Source of the DNA: Rhodococcus sp. EPR-157
GTDB taxonomy: Bacteria; Actinomycetota; Actinomycetes; Mycobacteriales; Mycobacteriaceae
Direction: 5' to 3'
Assembly (NCBI RefSeq): GCF_001647195.1
Contig: NZ_LVCV01000312.1
Coordinates: 1 to 34,207 of the forward strand
Length of the DNA stretch: 34,207 nucleotides
The translations under genes were made by a program, and so were the position numbers. Numbering within the stretch: the stretch's first letter is position 1; the number at the start of each line of letters is the position of its first letter. This document shows, in pieces, positions 31,704-34,207 of this stretch. A model generated the notes under the pieces. It had not been told where the DNA came from. It made no database searches and saw only the letters and a list, made by a program, of their open reading frames with translations.

Positions 31704-33519
31704 TTGGCGAGGAGTAGGAAACGAAGATTCCACCGTCGATTCCACGGGCAACCTGATTCTCGCGGGCAGGTCGAGGCGACTGCTGATGTCGCTCGTTCGG
31801 CCGTATCGGAAGCAAGCCCTGCTCGCACTCGCGATCATCCTCGTCGACAACCTCGCTTTCGTTGCGGGCCCGCTGTTCATCGCATACGCGCTGGATCACG
31901 GTATCTCGGCGGCTGCCGACGGGAGTTGGGCGCCGCTGGCGTGGACGGTGTTCGGCTACATCGCATTCGGAATACTCGGAGCGATCACGACGTACACGTT
32001 CCTGATGGTGTCAGGCCGCCTCAGCCAGGCGATTCTCTTCGATCTCCGAGGCCGAGTGTTCAGCCATGCCCAGCAGTTGAGCCTGTCGTTCCACGAGAAG
32101 TACACCTCGGGACGACTGATCTCGCGGCTCACCAGTGACGTCGAATCGCTGCAGACGCTGCTCGAAAGTGCCCTCAACGACGCCTTGTCCGCCATCCTGT
32201 CCATCGTCAGTATCGCCATCATCCTGGTGTATCTCGATGTGCCCCTTGCCCTGATCGTGTTGGCGGGCTTCGTTCCGCTGGTGCTGGTCACGCGGGGGTC
32301 GCAGCGCCAGCAGCGTGCCGGTTACCGGCGAACACGCGTCGCGATCGCGAAGGTCGTCGTGCATTTCGTCGAGTCGATGGGCGGCATCCGTGCGGTACAG
32401 GTGTTCCGTCGTGAGACGCGCAACAACGCAATTCTCGCCGCCGAGGACACCGAATACCGGGATGCGACGACGTCCGCGCTGCGTGGAATGGCGAGCTACA
32501 CCGGCATCGTGAGATGGATCGGCAACGTCACTCTCGCGATCATCCTCGTGTTCGGTAGCTATCGGGTGATCAACGGTCACATGGATATCGGGATTCTCGC
32601 GGCCTACGTTCTGTACCTTCGTCGGTTCTACGGTCCGCTCGACGAGTTGGCTCAGGTGTTCAACGCCTACCAGTCGGCTGCTGCTGCGCTCGAGAAGATC
32701 TCGGGTGTCCTCGAGGAGAAGCCGTCGGTGGAGGCGCCGACGGATCCGATAGTGCTGGACAGCGCGCGAGGCGACATCGATTTCGATGACGTTCAGTTCG
32801 CGTACAACGCCGAACGCGTCGTTCTGCCCAAGTTCTCGCTTCACATCCCGGCCGGGCAGGTGGTGGCGATGGTCGGCGCGACCGGAGCCGGAAAGTCGAC
32901 TCTGGCGAAACTTCTCGCCCGGTTCTACGACCCGACCGACGGTTCCGTGAGCCTCGACGGTATCGACCTGCGCAGGCTCGACGACGAGAACATGCGTCAG
33001 CACATCGTCATGGTGACGCAAGAATCGTTCCTGTTCTCCGGTTCCATCGCCGACAACATCAGGCTCGGCAAACCGTCGGCGACCGATGCCGAGGTGGCCG
33101 CTGCCGCAGAAGCCGTCGGGCTGACGGAGTTCATCGCGACCTTGCCGGACGGAATCGACACCGATGTTCGCAAACGCGGTGGACGGCTCAGCTCGGGTCA
33201 ACGCCAGCTCGTGGCCTTCGCCAGGGTGTTCCTCGCGGCGCCCGCGGTGATCGTGCTCGACGAGGCGACCTCGAGCCTCGACATTCCGAGCGAGCGGCTG
33301 GTTCAGCGCGCTCTCGAGACGATTCTGCAGGGCCGGACCGCGCTGATCATCGCGCACAGGTTGTCGACCGTCGCCATCGCGGACCGTGTACTGGTGATGG
33401 AGGACGGCGCAATCGTCGAGGACGGTTCGCCTGCAGATCTCATCGCGGTGCACGGGCGTTTCGCGGGTCTTCACGATGCCTGGGAGCTGAGTGCGGCTGC
33501 ACCCCCCGTGAGCGGGTAG
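31660..33519 (+). CDS. ABC exporter half-transporter, canonical ATP site
   Basis: This 619-residue partner has a six-helix membrane domain and an ATPase domain with Walker A GATGAGKS (406-413), signature LSSGQRQL, Walker B with catalytic Glu535 (VLDEATSSLD) and AHRLST. The signature has Ser in place of the usual Gly, while the other half has LSGGQ. In such heterodimers the consensus ATP site combines this Walker B Glu with the other half's intact signature. The start at 31660 is the first ATG, but GTGs at 31675 and 31690 within a tandem repeat are possible. The 8-bp overlap with the first gene ensures coupled translation. Confidence 0.9.
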   Translation: MAEREVAEKEVAENDWRGVGNEDSTVDSTGNLILAGRSRRLLMSLVRPYRKQALLALAIILVDNLAFVAGPLFIAYALDHGISAAADGSWAPLAWTVFGYIAFGILGAITTYTFLMVSGRLSQAILFDLRGRVFSHAQQLSLSFHEKYTSGRLISRLTSDVESLQTLLESALNDALSAILSIVSIAIILVYLDVPLALIVLAGFVPLVLVTRGSQRQQRAGYRRTRVAIAKVVVHFVESMGGIRAVQVFRRETRNNAILAAEDTEYRDATTSALRGMASYTGIVRWIGNVTLAIILVFGSYRVINGHMDIGILAAYVLYLRRFYGPLDELAQVFNAYQSAAAALEKISGVLEEKPSVEAPTDPIVLDSARGDIDFDDVQFAYNAERVVLPKFSLHIPAGQVVAMVGATGAGKSTLAKLLARFYDPTDGSVSLDGIDLRRLDDENMRQHIVMVTQESFLFSGSIADNIRLGKPSATDAEVAAAAEAVGLTEFIATLPDGIDTDVRKRGGRLSSGQRQLVAFARVFLAAPAVIVLDEATSSLDIPSERLVQRALETILQGRTALIIAHRLSTVAIADRVLVMEDGAIVEDGSPADLIAVHGRFAGLHDAWELSAAAPPVSG

Positions 33520-33677
33520 TCACGTCGGGCGGAAGTCCTGCGGGCGTGGATGCGCTTGGAGCATAATGACCTGGTCAAACGGCACAAGCTTCGATTGTGC
33601 GCTTCAGCGATCGGTGGCAGGCATGCCGGGACTGTCACCCACGCTCGATGCCCGGCCGTGTTCTCCAGAAGCGGGGA

Positions 33678-34207
33678 ATGATGTTTGCCTCCTTAGCCCG
33701 GTTCGTCGTGTCCAACCCGTGGAAGGTCATCGCTGCCTGGCTGGTTCTCGCCGCTGCAGCCATCGTGTTCTCGCCCAGCCTCGAGGACTACACGACAGGA
33801 AATCAGCAGACGTTCCTGCCGAGTTCGTTCGAGTCCTCGCAGGCCCAGGCAGCGGGTAACGAGTACTTTCCGACGCTGTCCGGCGCAACCGGAAGCCTGG
33901 TGGTGACGCGATCCGATGGGGCGGCGCTGTCTCCGGAAGATCAGCAGGCCGCGACAGGATTGGCAACAACGCTGCAGAACGAGAACATTCCGGGCGTCGT
34001 GAGCGTGAGCGCCACGCCCCAGTCGCTTTCTCAGGATGGACGGGCCGCGGCGCTTCAGGTGTCGTTCGCCGGCCAGCCCGGCGACGAAATAGTCGACGCC
34101 GCGGTACCCGTCGTCCGCGACAACGCCGACGCCGCCCTGCAGGGGTCCGATCTGGTGAGTGGACTGACCGGGAACGCGGCGATCGGCGTCGACACCACGG
34201 CGGCATA
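33678..34207 (+). CDS. MMPL-family transporter, N-terminal part
   Basis: The frame opens at ATG 33678 (or the adjacent ATG 33681, after a GCGGGGA site) and runs off the window after about 176 residues. It begins with FARFVVSNPWKVIAAWLVLAAAAIVF-type helix 1 (read as SNPWKVIAAWLVL in part), then a soluble segment, as in actinobacterial MMPL proteins of the RND superfamily that export lipids or siderophores. The rest of the gene is missing, so substrate and intactness cannot be judged. It lies 158 bp after the ABC pair; a CATAAT box at 33562-33567 could be its promoter. Confidence 0.85.
   Translation, partial: MMFASLARFVVSNPWKVIAAWLVLAAAAIVFSPSLEDYTTGNQQTFLPSSFESSQAQAAGNEYFPTLSGATGSLVVTRSDGAALSPEDQQAATGLATTLQNENIPGVVSVSATPQSLSQDGRAAALQVSFAGQPGDEIVDAAVPVVRDNADAALQGSDLVSGLTGNAAIGVDTTAA

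Noticed and set aside
32011-33474. A 487-codon minus-strand frame inside the second ABC gene
   Set aside because: Same reason: antisense to a gene with intact Walker and signature motifs.
33541-33677. Strong promoter before the MMPL gene
   Set aside because: CATAAT at 33562 resembles a -10 box, but the sequence 17 bp upstream (TGCGGG) is not a -35 box. I only mention it as possible in the gene entry.

Overview
The window is GC-rich, densely packed actinobacterial chromosome. Starts are ATG or GTG, many neighbouring genes overlap by ATGA, and the gene families (actinobacterial PAA degradation, bkdABC, Arr, MMPL) suggest Nocardiaceae, most probably Rhodococcus or a close relative. The genus is inferred from gene content and style, not from a marker gene. 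I see no rRNA, tRNA, insertion sequence or CRISPR array. Both ends cut through genes: an unrecognised protein on the left and an MMPL transporter on the right.

Layout: (1) 1-7608 is aromatic-acid catabolism. It holds paaZ, an EthD-family gene and a PaaI thioesterase in one overlapping operon, then a PucR-type regulator. A convergent glycolate-oxidase-like FAD enzyme follows, and divergent from it an MHS-type symporter. Two near-identical PaaR-like operators, one before paaZ and one before the symporter, tie these into one regulon. (2) 7637-9493 holds a lipoprotein and the rifampin ADP-ribosyltransferase Arr, preceded by a rifamycin-associated-element palindrome. (3) 9494-15545 is a branched-chain 2-oxoacid dehydrogenase operon (E1 alpha, E1 beta, E2, E3) with a divergent Lrp/AsnC regulator and a gamma-carbonic-anhydrase-like gene. 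The E2 linker is partly encoded by a palindromic repeat that recurs in the intergenic space at 15563-15663. (4) 15677-18012 holds an APC permease and a two-domain universal stress protein. (5) 18112-20332 is a fluoride-response operon read leftward: promoter, crcB fluoride riboswitch, two Fluc/CrcB channel subunits, a universal stress protein, and a PAP2 phosphatase broken by three frameshifts. (6) 20368-25533 holds an IclR regulator divergent from 3-oxoacid CoA-transferase A and B, then a CaiB/BaiF CoA-transferase and a fused dihydroxyacetone kinase. (7) 25519-26937 holds free-methionine-(R)-sulfoxide reductase and two small membrane proteins. (8) 26972-29578 is a 30-bp-period tandem array of hairpins next to a compact restriction-modification set: C5 methyltransferase, an unrecognised putative endonuclease, and Vsr. 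(9) 29877-34207 is an asymmetric ABC exporter pair and the start of an MMPL transporter.

How they fit together: regions 1, 3 and 6 turn aromatic acids, branched-chain amino-acid skeletons and 3-oxoacids into acyl-CoAs, each with a local regulator and visible candidate operators. Regions 2, 5, 8 and 9 handle stress and defence (rifamycins, fluoride, foreign DNA, export). The parts least explained by known families are the hairpin array beside the restriction-modification genes, the uncharacterised endonuclease, and the palindromic repeat inside the E2 coding sequence.
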